From the NCBI GenBank assembly GCA_024278075.1, contig JAJRTW010000227.1, positions 1-33,866 of the forward strand: a stretch of 33,866 nt of DNA, given 5' to 3'. Both the position numbers and the translations under genes were made by a program. Source of the stretch: Bacteroidota bacterium. Its GTDB lineage: Bacteria; Bacteroidota; Ignavibacteria; Kapaibacteriales; UBA2268. Below are positions 1 to 9,300 of this stretch, in pieces. The notes beneath the pieces were generated by a model. The model worked only from the letters and a program-made list of their open reading frames with translations, searched no databases and was not told the origin of the DNA. The stretch's first letter is position 1. Every line of letters starts with the position of its first letter.

Positions 1-273
1 GCTTATAATTTCCAAAAGCTGATGCGTGAGCTGGCTTTTTATTTGCAAAAATTATTTACCGCATTACGGCGATTTATCGTAAATCGGGACAAAATATCTG
101 TAATGTTTTCTTAAATGACTTTTTCAGGCTCGATTAAATATGATGGCAATATTGATATTAGTTAATTCTAATATTGCATTTAGAGCAGCACACCAACAGG
201 GCATATTGCAGAGTATAACAACAATTCGCAAGTATTAGACTGCATTTTTAACCGGACACTTGTGGTGCGAATT
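1..273. other. Non-coding left flank
   Basis: I see no credible gene here. The stretch lies downstream of the minus-strand lipoprotein gene. It holds an 8-bp inverted repeat (AATTCGCA near 221 and TGCGAATT ending at 273) and a 22-bp sequence at 243-264 that recurs in inverted orientation at 33698-33719. No U-rich tract follows the inverted repeat, so I do not call it a terminator. Confidence 0.5.
243..264. repeat. 22-bp dispersed repeat, left copy (inverted mate near window end)
   Basis: The 22 bases from CATTTTTAACC through GGACACTTGTG are exactly the reverse complement of 33698-33719. A shorter related string, TTACCGGACACT, occurs near 25037. The orientation resembles terminal inverted repeats, but no transposase lies between the copies that would make this a transposon, so a dispersed short repeat is the safer reading. 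Confidence 0.6.
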
Positions 274-924
274 CTATAATTTCCTATTTTCATTCCTCTT
301 TTTCAAAACCGGAAATTCGATGAAACTGCGTGGCCAAAATTCCGGCTTGAAAATCATATCTTTTGCTAATCCTGCCGCTTCTAAATAAGACTTATCACCG
401 TAAGGTAAAATAGCTTCTGTTACTACTTTATTGAAAGGCTGGCCGGAAATATTAAAAACTTTTGCATACTCAACAAGGCCATAGTGCTGGGTTGACCATA
501 GCATACTATTATCCTTAGTATCAATAAGTGCGGCATTTGGCAAATACAAAAATCCTTTGTGAACATCATATATCACTGATTTGCTATGACGATATCTTCC
601 GTCTCCAGCATAATATGGGGTATATGTTGTAGTGCTGTATGAAGTCCACTTATCCAAACCAGAATAATAAACAATAAATGCAGCATCAAATCCATTCTGC
701 CTGGCATTGCTTATGATATCCTTAATACTTATTCGGGTGTCATGCCCAAGATCATTTACTGCATTAGCAGAATAGCCCTTCGATACAAGTTCTCTTTTGA
801 TGTTCAAAGCTAATTCAAAGCTGGGGCCGGCAGAACTCTTAGCTGGTTCGAAAACGGACTCCTGAGTAATTCTTTCCGGGAAGAACGCTTTACTTAGGCC
901 TGCACTTTCCTTGTCTTTTGACAT
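274..924 (-). CDS. C-terminal part of a frameshifted lipoprotein (hypothetical)
   Basis: This 216-residue frame has no signal peptide of its own, although its content (repeated ELALNIKRELVSKGY-like alpha/beta segments) looks like a secreted or periplasmic domain. Upstream of its first ATG the frame stays open and reads sensibly (GLVLFYTPIFFPGV). It overlaps the lipoprotein N-terminal frame at 894-1169 and lies in the -1 register to it. Joining the two with a -1 shift gives one gene of 299 codons over 274-1169. The ATG at 924 has GGAG only two bases upstream, a poor spacing for independent initiation. I did not recognise the family. Most likely it is the body of the lipoprotein begun at 1169, not a separate gene. 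Confidence 0.6.
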   Translation of the reverse strand: MSKDKESAGLSKAFFPERITQESVFEPAKSSAGPSFELALNIKRELVSKGYSANAVNDLGHDTRISIKDIISNARQNGFDAAFIVYYSGLDKWTSYSTTTYTPYYAGDGRYRHSKSVIYDVHKGFLYLPNAALIDTKDNSMLWSTQHYGLVEYAKVFNISGQPFNKVVTEAILPYGDKSYLEAAGLAKDMIFKPEFWPRSFIEFPVLKKRNENRKL

Positions 925-1169
925 AACTCCGGGAAAGAATATGGGAGTATAAAAAAGAACCAGCCCATTGAACTGTGAAGATGGGTCGGACCGTCAATAG
1001 TTGCACCTTTCGAAAAAACATATACACCTATCTTTTTTATCTTCCTTTCAAAGAAATCCTCAGACAGCTCGCTTTGAAAATACTTGCCCTTGTCTCCTAA
1101 TCTAAAGCCATGAATACCACAGGAGGATAATGACATTAATAATATAAGAATCAATAATTTAGCTTTCAT
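894..1169 (-). CDS. N-terminal part of a frameshifted lipoprotein (hypothetical)
   Basis: The frame begins with a lipoprotein signal peptide: Lys near the N-terminus, a hydrophobic stretch ILILLMSL, then the lipobox LSSC with Cys17 followed by Gly. After about 70 residues (through KIGVYVFSKGATIDGPTHLHSS) the frame runs out in an unlikely tail ending KTRKVQA. The frame at 274-924 continues the protein in the -1 register. A run of six A on the plus strand at 951-956 (TTTTTT in the coding strand) lies where the two frames would join, so a one-base loss or slippage there is the likely cause. It lies 20 bp downstream of the barrel gene at 1189-1926 on the same strand, so the two were probably co-transcribed. 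No named family recognised. Confidence 0.6.
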   Translation of the reverse strand: MKAKLLILILLMSLSSCGIHGFRLGDKGKYFQSELSEDFFERKIKKIGVYVFSKGATIDGPTHLHSSMGWFFFILPYSFPELCQKTRKVQA

Positions 1170-1188
1170 GATATTTCCGGTTTGTTAA

Positions 1189-1926
1189 TCACATGTTAAA
1201 ATTTATTGCATACGATACTTTCAATCCTATACTATAGAGAATACCCACAAAATCCGTCTCTATTTCAGCATTTGGCGATTGAAAATAACGCTCGTCTTGG
1301 GGATTAAAATTCAGTCTGAGAATCAGATGAACGTATGCAGCAGTAGAGCTGATGGGTATTCTATAACCTCCGCCTAATAATACGTTTATGTATAAATATG
1401 ATAAGTCATCCACTATAAACACACCGCTGGAAACATCCCAGATCGAAGACAATTTTGCATCTGGGCCATATCCGAGCTGCCCTGCATTGCCAATACCATA
1501 AATCATTCCACTCTCAATCCTGCCATCAGTTCTTGGCAAATCAAAAGATTGCCCAAATTCGAAATACAACCCTGAATAGGCGTCCCTGCCAAGAAATCTT
1601 GCTGTGATATTAAATAAATTCCCATATTCCTTGTTCGAATAACCAACTTGCCATGTGTCATAGTAAAATTGAATGCCATATCGTAAAACAACGAATTCAT
1701 CCTGATATTCATCTATCAGTTCATATACCTCAAGTGTTAACGGGTATGAAGCATCAATCATCATACCTCCAAGTGCGGGCATTTGGGCAGATTCCATCTC
1801 CTTATAATTCTCAAGAACCGGATCCTGTGCGGTATTCGGTTCTTGCGAATATAGCTGGCCGGATAAACTTAAGGATAGTAAGAAAAGAAGAGAGAAGAAA
1901 ATTTTCGGAATTAATAAATTAATCAT
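1189..1926 (-). CDS. Outer-membrane beta-barrel-like protein (hypothetical)
   Basis: The frame is open to 1971, but I place the start at the ATG at 1926. It is preceded by AAGG at suitable spacing and opens a normal signal peptide (MINLLIPKIFF, a Leu/Ser-rich core, cleavage near LYSQ). The mature protein of about 220 residues has many alternating aromatic/hydrophobic strands (VVLRYGIQFYYDTWQVGY, GLYFEFGQSF, YLYINVLLGGGYRI, VGILYSIGLKVSYAI) separated by Gly/Asp/Asn turns, typical of an 8-10-stranded outer-membrane barrel. The C-terminus ends close to an aromatic strand, as such barrels do. It is followed after 20 bp by the broken lipoprotein gene. No ligand or named family can be assigned. Confidence 0.75.
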   Translation of the reverse strand: MINLLIPKIFFSLLFLLSLSLSGQLYSQEPNTAQDPVLENYKEMESAQMPALGGMMIDASYPLTLEVYELIDEYQDEFVVLRYGIQFYYDTWQVGYSNKEYGNLFNITARFLGRDAYSGLYFEFGQSFDLPRTDGRIESGMIYGIGNAGQLGYGPDAKLSSIWDVSSGVFIVDDLSYLYINVLLGGGYRIPISSTAAYVHLILRLNFNPQDERYFQSPNAEIETDFVGILYSIGLKVSYAINFNM

Positions 1927-2078
1927 AGATGCCTTATTTGATGATTGATATTCAACATATTCGCAGAACATACAATAAACAGATATAAAACTAAAGTTGA
2001 AAAATTTTCCTTCATGCTGTGGTATGTATCTTGCTCGGAGCTTTTTTATTTACCAAAAAATATACCAAAATGAATGCC

Positions 2079-3848
2079 TTATCTCTTCAGCAAATCCAGG
2101 CCAAGTTCTTTCAACTGCTCAATATCCACTTCGGAGGGCGATCCGTCCATAAGCGACAACCCGCTTGTAGTCTTCGGGAAAGCTATGACGTCGCGTATGT
2201 TGGCAGTGCCGGCAAGTGTCATTACAATCCTGTCTAAGCCAAGGGCAATTCCGCCATGCGGCGGGGCGCCATACTTCAATGCCTCGAGCAGGAAGCCAAA
2301 TTTGGCGTCTGCCTCTTCCGCACTCATGCCTAACAATTCAAACATCTTCCGCTGAATATTACTGTCGTGAATTCTAATGCTCCCACCGCCCAGTTCCGCA
2401 CCGTTTACCACAAGGTCGTAAGCCCTTGCATACGCCTTGTCAGGGGCCGTATCGAGCTTGTCAATATCCTCGTCATTCGGCGTAGTGAACGGGTGGTGCA
2501 TGGCATTAAATTCGCCCGTTTCCTCATCTTTCTCAAATAATGGAAAATCCACTACCCAGTGGAAAGAGAACTGGCCTTTCACCCGATCCATAATCCCTGT
2601 TTGCCTTGCAATCTCCAGCCTTAAAGCACCTAATATCGTATAACATCTCATCCATTTGTCAGAGGAGATTAAGATTAAATCACCTTCTTTAGCATTAGTC
2701 GCGTCAATAATGCTATCTAACTCATCTTCTGACAAGAACTTCGCAATCGGCGACTGAATTCCATCGGCCTTAACCTTGATCCATGCCAGGCCTTTGGCGC
2801 CATATTTCTTTGCAAATTCAGTCAAATTGTCAATCTGCTTGCGCGAATAATCCGCACATCCCTTTGCGTTCAAAGCCGCTACCTCTCCCCCACTTTTGAC
2901 CACCGCCGAAAACACCTTGAACTCAGTGTCAGCAACAATATCGGACAAAGAGGCAAGCTCCAATCCAAATCTTAAATCCGGCTTGTCGCTGCCGTATCTT
3001 GTCATCGCATCCCGGAAGCTCATCCTCGCAAACGGTGTCTCTATCTCCACTCCCAATACGTCTTTCCACAGCTGCTTCATCAAGCCTTCGGCCATCGAAA
3101 GAACATCTTTTCTCTCAACAAATGACATTTCAATATCTATTTGTGTGAATTCCGGCTGCCGGTCGCTGCGCAAATCTTCGTCACGGAAACATTTTACTAT
3201 CTGTACGTATTTCTCAAATCCGGCTATCATCAAAATCTGCTTGAAAATCTGCGGCGACTGGGGCAGGGCATAGAACTTGCCTTTGTTAATCCTGCTTGGC
3301 ACAAGGAAATCCCTTGCTCCTTCGGGCGTCGATTTCATCAGAACCGGGGTTTCAATCTCTAAGAAATCATTGTCGGCAAAATATTTGTGTACCGTTTGAC
3401 AGGCCTGGTTTCTAATAATAAAATTCTTCTGAAGCGAATGCCGCCTAAGGTCGAGGAACCTGTGTGTCAGCTTTATTTCTTCGCTCGTATCGATATTGTC
3501 TGCAATATCAAACGGTGGGAGTTTCGCTTTGTTTATAACCCCGAATTCGCCAACGGCAATTTCAATTAATCCTGTGGGTATATTCGGGTTCGGATTCTCG
3601 CGAAGCCGGACTGTGCCTTCAATCCACAGCACAAATTCCGAACGCAGACTTTTCGCTTTTTCGGCAAGTGCTGCATTTATTTCCGGCTCGAATACGATTT
3701 GTGTGATGCCCCAACGGTCGCGAATGTCAAAGAATATCATGCCGCCCAGGTCGCGGCGGGAATGTATCCAGCCATTCAGTATAACAAGTTTCCCGTCATT
3801 TCCCGGGCGAAGTTCGCCGCAGTTGACTGTCCTCTGTTTCCATTTCAT
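2079..3848 (-). CDS. aspS: Aspartyl-tRNA synthetase
   Basis: This 589-residue protein charges tRNA-Asp (possibly also tRNA-Asn) in the cytoplasm. It has the layout of bacterial class II AspRS: an N-terminal OB-fold anticodon-binding domain (HSRRDLGGMIFFDIRDRWG), the catalytic core with motif 2 (FRDEDLRSDRQPEFTQIDIE), a bacterial GAD-type insertion in the middle (about residues 290-410), and motif 3 near the C-terminus (GIALGLDRIVM). The signature MHHPFTTP and the flipping-loop region before residue 200 are present. The length is normal for the bacterial enzyme. No strong Shine-Dalgarno is seen; the upstream region is a very AT-rich short tandem repeat. Whether it is discriminating cannot be decided here, because asparagine synthetase and GatCAB genes are not in the window. 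Confidence 0.97.
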   Translation of the reverse strand: MKWKQRTVNCGELRPGNDGKLVILNGWIHSRRDLGGMIFFDIRDRWGITQIVFEPEINAALAEKAKSLRSEFVLWIEGTVRLRENPNPNIPTGLIEIAVGEFGVINKAKLPPFDIADNIDTSEEIKLTHRFLDLRRHSLQKNFIIRNQACQTVHKYFADNDFLEIETPVLMKSTPEGARDFLVPSRINKGKFYALPQSPQIFKQILMIAGFEKYVQIVKCFRDEDLRSDRQPEFTQIDIEMSFVERKDVLSMAEGLMKQLWKDVLGVEIETPFARMSFRDAMTRYGSDKPDLRFGLELASLSDIVADTEFKVFSAVVKSGGEVAALNAKGCADYSRKQIDNLTEFAKKYGAKGLAWIKVKADGIQSPIAKFLSEDELDSIIDATNAKEGDLILISSDKWMRCYTILGALRLEIARQTGIMDRVKGQFSFHWVVDFPLFEKDEETGEFNAMHHPFTTPNDEDIDKLDTAPDKAYARAYDLVVNGAELGGGSIRIHDSNIQRKMFELLGMSAEEADAKFGFLLEALKYGAPPHGGIALGLDRIVMTLAGTANIRDVIAFPKTTSGLSLMDGSPSEVDIEQLKELGLDLLKR

Positions 3849-4280
3849 AATTATTCTATCGTTATAGTATTATAGTATTAAATTATTAAATTATTAAATT
3901 ATTAAATTATAAATTAAGATGTTTGCGAATCTAATATCTGATTAATTGCAAAATTATGAAGATATAATTAGAATATGATACTTAAAATTATTTAATATTT
4001 CATATTTTTAGTATTGGCCGGAAGCTGATAATTGAATATAATCTTTTTTATTAATTCCGAAACAGTGGTATATTATGGCTTAGTGTTCAAAAGCATGGCT
4101 TAGCCCGCATATTGCGGGACTTTTACTCAAGAGCTTCGTACCTCTAAGGAAGTATGCGAGTTAGGCTGATTCCACGGTGATTATGTTTGGCTTATTATAT
4201 TGAGTTATCTTAAATATCTATTATCCATTGCCTGTCAGGTGTTTTGAAGATTTTATGAATAATGCGGCTTAACACTAATT
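3849..4280. other. AT-rich intergenic region between divergent genes
   Basis: No gene is visible. It separates aspS (minus) from the small membrane protein and ppx (plus), so it should hold promoters in both directions, but no unambiguous promoter can be picked in such AT-rich DNA. It contains an 8-bp tandem repeat at about 3878-3916 and a small perfect hairpin, CCCGCA-TAT-TGCGGG, at 4104-4118 followed by ACTTTT, which could be a weak terminator-like or repeat palindrome. No tRNA fold found. Confidence 0.5.
3878..3916. repeat. 8-bp AT-rich tandem repeat upstream of aspS
   Basis: About four and a half copies of the unit TAAATTAT follow one another about 30-65 bp upstream of the aspS start codon. 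The tract could change length by slippage and would lie in or near the aspS promoter or leader. Confidence 0.75.
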
Positions 4281-4340
4281 ATGACGAAATTAATATTATG
4301 ACGAAATTAATATTATGACGAAATTAATATTATGACGAAA
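4281..4340 (+). repeat. 17-bp tandem repeat carrying four ATG start sites and three coupled mini-ORFs
   Basis: The unit ATGACGAAATTAATATT is repeated with ATGs at 4281, 4298, 4315 and 4332; the fourth is the start of the small membrane protein gene. Because 17 is not a multiple of three, each of the first three ATGs opens a six-codon frame, M-T-K-L-I-L, whose TGA overlaps the next ATG as ATGA. ATGA overlaps are a classic arrangement for termination-reinitiation. No Shine-Dalgarno precedes the first copy. Confidence 0.85.
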
Positions 4341-4559
4341 TTATTAATAATATTGCTCCTTATAATCGGCGGCACGCTGATAGTACTTAATTATGTCTCT
4401 AAGAAATTCAAGTCATTTCTTGAAAGTATAATCCCCACGGGGAAAATGAACAGCCGTAATAAATCCAAAAAAGAAGATGAAATTCTCTACCAAAAGGACG
4501 ATATCGTAATTCTTCGTGGCGAAGCCGACGACAAGCCCGATAACGAAACTAATAAGTAA
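4332..4559 (+). CDS. Small single-pass membrane protein
   Basis: This 75-residue protein begins with a hydrophobic helix (about residues 4-21, LLIILLLIIGGTLIVLNY). A basic stretch (SKKFKSF, later SRNKSKKED) follows, and then a short acidic tail with DDIVILRGEADDKPD. It resembles the small N-terminally anchored proteins of Bacteroidota annotated as DUF4834, but I hold that family name only loosely. The start codon is the last of four ATGs in a 17-bp tandem repeat, so its translation may depend on ribosomes reinitiating from the upstream mini-ORFs. The stop is 15 bp before the ppx start, so the two are very likely in one operon. Confidence 0.75.
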   Translation: MTKLLIILLLIIGGTLIVLNYVSKKFKSFLESIIPTGKMNSRNKSKKEDEILYQKDDIVILRGEADDKPDNETNK

Positions 4560-4574
4560 AATACTCTACAAAAC

Positions 4575-5507
4575 ATGGACAAGCCACCGGTAATAGCAGC
4601 AATTGATGTTGGCACTAATTCATTCCACATGGCTATCGCAACTGTTAATAGCAGAGGAATGATGAATGTATTGAACCGCGAGAAGGAAATTGTCCGCCTG
4701 GGTTCGGGCGGCGGCGATATGAAAATACTTACAGCCGAAGCAATCGACAGGGGTGTCACCACGCTCAGGCATTATTCCGAGATTGCAAAAACAGAGAATG
4801 CTGAAATTTATGCCGTTGCAACGAGCGCTGTCCGCGAGGCAGATAATAAAGATGAATTCTTGAATAAAGTAAAATCGGAAACCGGCATTGCAGTTCAAGT
4901 AGTATCGGGACTTGAAGAAGGCCGGCTGATATATCTTGGCGCATTGCACGCACTCCCTATATATAATAAACGCATATTATTGATTGACATTGGCGGCGGC
5001 AGCACGGAAACCGTCATCGGCTACAAAGGCAAAACAGAATATGTCAATAGTGAAAAAATAGGCAGCATAAGAATTACAAAGCGATTTTTTGACGGCGACC
5101 ATGAAACCGCCAAAGAATCGGTAGAGTCATGCAGGGAATTCATAAAGGGAGAATGGTCGCCAATATTGCACCGCATCTCCGAAACCGATTATGACACCGT
5201 CGTCGCAACTTCAGGAACTCTACAGACATTAGCGGTTATGACTCTGGCGGCCAAAGGCAGTGCAATACCTGATATAATCAACGGCCTTACGGTATCGGCA
5301 AAAAATGTCTTAAAGGTAATCGGCAAAATAATATCGGCCGGGACCAGGAAAAAAAGGGCAGCCCTGCCGGGAATGGACCAAAGCCGTGCCGACATTATCC
5401 TCGGCGGCGGTTTGATTATCGAACGGGCAATAAAAACTCTCAAAATTAAGAAGTTCACCATATCTTCATTTGCGCTACGTGAAGGAATAATTTTCGATAT
5501 AGCCTAA
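4575..5507 (+). CDS. ppx: Exopolyphosphatase / pppGpp phosphatase (Ppx/GppA), catalytic part
   Basis: This frame encodes the two-lobed ASKHA-fold catalytic portion of Ppx/GppA, which hydrolyses terminal phosphates from polyphosphate or pppGpp in the cytoplasm. Visible motifs are the phosphate-1 loop (AAIDVGTNSFHM, residues 8-19), VATSAVREADN, the catalytic-Glu region SGLEEGRLIYLG, the phosphate-2 loop LLIDIGGGSTE, and the C-terminal lobe ILGGGLIIERAI with LREGIIFD. The frame ends at TAA 5505-5507 at 310 residues. The same reading frame then continues without another stop through 6122, with the linker helix and HD domain normally fused to long Ppx proteins. The gene is therefore split by a single in-frame stop. 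The truncated form corresponds to the short Ppx variants and might still be active. Confidence 0.9.
   Translation: MDKPPVIAAIDVGTNSFHMAIATVNSRGMMNVLNREKEIVRLGSGGGDMKILTAEAIDRGVTTLRHYSEIAKTENAEIYAVATSAVREADNKDEFLNKVKSETGIAVQVVSGLEEGRLIYLGALHALPIYNKRILLIDIGGGSTETVIGYKGKTEYVNSEKIGSIRITKRFFDGDHETAKESVESCREFIKGEWSPILHRISETDYDTVVATSGTLQTLAVMTLAAKGSAIPDIINGLTVSAKNVLKVIGKIISAGTRKKRAALPGMDQSRADIILGGGLIIERAIKTLKIKKFTISSFALREGIIFDIA
5505..5507 (+). other. In-frame TAA interrupting ppx
   Basis: The TAA follows GCC in the frame of the Ppx catalytic domain. The 29 codons after it encode a helix, RYETIYNLCRRYKVEMKHAEY, that matches the expected start of the Ppx C-terminal region and runs directly into the HD domain. 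One base change would restore an uninterrupted frame of about 515 codons. Confidence 0.85.
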
Positions 5508-5594
5508 AAGCAGAAGAACATAAGTGAATCCCTGCACCTTAGCCACCTGAGATACGAGACTATTTATAATCTGTGCCGGCGCTATAAAGTTGAA

Positions 5595-6122
5595 ATGAAA
5601 CATGCTGAATATGTCAAGAGTATTGCACTTTCGATATTTGACGGACTTGGGCAGCTTCATGCTATGGGTGTTAATGAAAGAGAACTTCTCGAATCGGCAT
5701 CGTTGCTGCATGATGTTGGCTATCTGATCTCCCACGACCTGCACCATAAGCACAGCTATTATATAATCATGCACTCTATGATGCCCGGCTTCACAAACAA
5801 CGAGGCCGAATTAATTGCCAATATCGCACGGTACCACCGGAAAAGCCACCCAAAGAGAAAGCATGATAATTTTGCTCATCTCAGCGACCGGAAGAAAAAT
5901 ATTATACGCACTCTTGCGGGAATTTTGAGAATAGCCGAAGGCATGGACAGAAGGCAGCTTCAGGTAATAGAAAATATTCGAATCGAAATATTGTCAAACA
6001 GCGTCAATGTTGTGATTGAACCTGTTGCGGGCTCGAATCCCGACATTGAGCTGTGGGGAGCCGCAAGAAGAAAATTTCTGCTGGAAGAAATAATAAAAAG
6101 AAAACTTTATTTTAAAATGTGA
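5595..6122 (+). CDS. HD-domain C-terminal part of split exopolyphosphatase
   Basis: The 175-residue frame contains the HD-type helical domain of Ppx/GppA: LLHDVGYLISHDLHHKHSYYII with the His-Asp pair, then IANIARYHRKSHP, and the LAGILRIAEGMDRR helix seen in Ppx C-terminal regions. It is in the same reading frame as the catalytic part and separated from it only by the TAA at 5505-5507 and 28 further intervening codons. The first ATG at 5595 has no Shine-Dalgarno and falls inside the linker helix, so independent translation would give a protein lacking part of that helix. In the family this domain contributes to polyphosphate binding and dimerisation. It is either a broken remnant, a separately made subunit, or the product of stop-codon readthrough. 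Confidence 0.75.
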   Translation: MKHAEYVKSIALSIFDGLGQLHAMGVNERELLESASLLHDVGYLISHDLHHKHSYYIIMHSMMPGFTNNEAELIANIARYHRKSHPKRKHDNFAHLSDRKKNIIRTLAGILRIAEGMDRRQLQVIENIRIEILSNSVNVVIEPVAGSNPDIELWGAARRKFLLEEIIKRKLYFKM

Positions 6123-6167
6123 CAATCCGGTAATTCATTTGTTATTAACTATTGAAAGGGCAATCAA

Positions 6168-6193
6168 TAGGCAACAGAAATAGGCAACAGAAT
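6168..6193. repeat. 13-bp tandem duplication
   Basis: ATAGGCAACAGAA occurs twice back to back in the 211-bp gap between the split ppx and the large T9SS cargo gene. No function is evident. The rest of that gap is AT-rich and presumably holds the promoter of the cargo gene. Confidence 0.6.
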
Positions 6194-6333
6194 AATTCGC
6201 CGCCCAAAACTGTAAAAATTTACAATAGATTTCATTTTTATAATTAAAATATATTCGTTATTATATAATAATATGAGAACCAATAATCTGATACGAAATT
6301 AAACAGCTATTTTTTTATTATCTATGGGAGTAT

Positions 6334-9300
6334 ATGATGAGATTAAAGACTACCTACCTTATTTCGATCTTGTTCGCAATTATCCTTTTGCTGCCCACAC
6401 AAACTAAAGCAGAAGGAATGAGCGATGAAGAGATTAAAGCGAAGTTGCCGCAGCTTCTCGGCCAAAGTAATGTCGGCAGGGAATTCTGGGTTACTATCCC
6501 TCCTTGCTATGAGGATGAATCCGGCGGCGCAGACAATTTCATTAAAATTTTCGTTACATCCCCGGTGAAAACTCTTGTAACATGCGAAGTGCCGGGTAGC
6601 GGATATTACAGAGCGCAGAATACTGTTCCGAATGATGTAATTGGTTTCGACATTGCACCCGCCTGGGGGCAGCCGTTCCTGTTCAGCGGACGAAGAGACA
6701 ATCCCAGGCCTGAGCAAATATACAGAAAGCGTGGAATTCATATTTATGCAAAGGACCCAATTGTAGTATATGTTGTCGTTAGATACAGGTATACAAGTGA
6801 TGGGTTCCTGGCTATACCTGTTTCCGGCCTTGGCAAGGAATATATAGTTGCTTCAATGGCGGATATGGTTTCTATGTATCCATGGGCCAAGACTTTCCCA
6901 AGTATAACCGGTATCGTTGGCGCCTATGATAATACTAAAGTCAGGTTTACAACCGGTGGAAATATCTTTACCGAAACTGCCGGCGGCCTTTGGACAGGCG
7001 AATCGAAAACATGGAGGCTTGACGAAGGCGATGTCCTGATGTTTATGTCTAATGGGTTTGAGCAGGACTTGACGGGAAGTAAAATTGTTGCAACCAAACC
7101 GGTAGCCGTAGTTTCCGGCAACCACTGCACCAATATCCCATCAATGAACCGGTGGTGCGACTATACAGTCGAAATGGACTTGCCGATGATGACTTGGGGT
7201 AGGCATATTCCGGTTGGCAAAGTTCCGAACCGAAGTTATAGCGGCATTGTCCGTATATTTTCAAAAGAAAGAAATAATAAAATATACAGAGATGGCAGGC
7301 ATATATTAAATATACCAAAAGTCGGCGGTATAGTCGGCGAGGGATGGCAGGAGATGCGGATTTATCCCGGGCAAGGGTCCAGATCGGCCATGTTCTCTGC
7401 TGAAAAACCGTTTAGTGTTACGTTCTACAATCCGGGTGTTGAAGAAGATAATCCCCGCCCAAACAGCGATCCGTTCGTTATGGCCATGACACCGGTCGAG
7501 CAGTTCCAGAAGCAGATTACATTCTGTACGCCTGCTATTGCCGGCGGGCTTAACTTCCCGGAAAATTATCTGAATCTGGTTTATCAGATTGATGAAAACG
7601 GATTCGTTCCGGAAGATATGATGTTTGCCGAGGTAAGGCAGGGCCAATTCAATTGGACACCCATACGGTCGAAATTCCCCGGACTTGACGATCCTTTTGC
7701 TGGCAAAGTCGATGGCAAAGAATATGCTTTGAAGACTATTCTGCTGCCTCGCGACGGCGTGTATATGATCAAAGCCGACAGGCCATTTGCTTGCTATTCA
7801 TTCGGATATTCATCTTATGATTCTTACGGATACCCAACAAGTGCTGCCCTGGCCGACCTTTCTAAGCCCGATACAGTTGCACCGGATCCTTTGTGGGAAC
7901 AGGAATGCGATGGTACTATCAAAGGTGCTGTTGTAACAGACAGGCCCGATGATACTCAAATCCGTTCGAACCTTGCCGATATTATCTATCAAAAAGCCCT
8001 TAGCTTTAATTATGATTTTGAATTCGAGGATATTATCCCGGGCGAAACCATTTCCACTACATGGAAATTAACTGTAAAAGACAAAACAGACGACGCAAGG
8101 GCTGTCATCACTTTTATGGACAGGGCCGGCAACGACTCAACTATAATTATAAATTATTTTGCCAACAAAGTGGCTATATTTGAAAGCTATGACTATGGTA
8201 ATCTTGAAACCGATAAGGTTTATACTCATGAATTTAGAATTGTGAATCTATCCGAAAAAAGCAGTGTTACCATTCCAGCTCCTATTGACGATTTCCTGAA
8301 ACTAAAGGACGGCAACAAGAACTTTACTATTAAGCATAGTCTTCCTTCGCCGCTCACTCTGCAGCCACTGGAAGAAATGTTCTTCACTATTGATTTCAGT
8401 TCTGCCACATCCGGCTCGTTTTTGGATTCAGTTGGTATCGGCGATGATTGCGTGTATGCCTACAGGTTCGAAATAAAAGCAAACGTAGGGATGCCTTTAA
8501 TTGATGTTGCCGATTTTACGTTTGATAAATTGAAAGTCGGAGAAACAGCACCCCCAACTGAAATCCAAATTAGAAATGACGGTTCATCAGAACTGATAAT
8601 AACAGGCTATGAAATGATACCTCCAATGACTGTTTATAGTCATGACATCGATGATTTCATGTCACCTGATATTACCATACCAGCCGGCGAGTCGATGCAA
8701 TTCCAAGTTAGTTTCACCCCGGATGCCGTGAGCGAATTCCCGACAGCTATATATTTCACCAGCAACGCTACCGGAACAGACAGCATCTGCGTGCTTAACG
8801 GCGCAGGTATTTCGCCTGGCTTATCGGCTTCGAATATATTATGGCCTCCGGTTCGTATTCACCGCACTACTCCTGATTTCCCGCGCGAGCCGTACCCAGG
8901 CCCCACTTCCGTGGAAATCAGAAACGACAGCACGATGGCAACGACTATTACTAACTATAGAATTCTTTCAGGCGACGAGGATTTATATGCATTTAATTTT
9001 GATATGAAGGACTTCGAACGAACTGTGGAACCGTATGGTGGTAATTTTCAAGTGCAATTTACATTCCAGCCAACACGTATCGGGCCTCATTTTGTTGAGA
9101 TACAATTATTAGATAATCAAGGAATAAACCCTACTTTTACTTTGGAAGGATCGGGTAAATTAGGAAGAATCACCATTACCCCTTCACTCGTCGATTTCGG
9201 TTCTATGGTTGTAGGTAATGTTAGTGACGAAAAAACACAAACGATGACTATTACTAATGTTGACTACGGGCCTTACTCCGATAGAGTAACAATTTGGGAT

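Noticed and set aside
4080-4200. Possible tRNA or structured RNA near the CCCGCA/TGCGGG hairpin
   Set aside because: No cloverleaf, anticodon arm or T-loop GTTCRA pattern could be built. Only one small hairpin is visible.
5505-5507. Recoding of the ppx stop as selenocysteine or pyrrolysine
   Set aside because: The stop is TAA, whereas these amino acids use TGA and TAG. Other genes in the window end normally at TAA, so a changed genetic code is also excluded.
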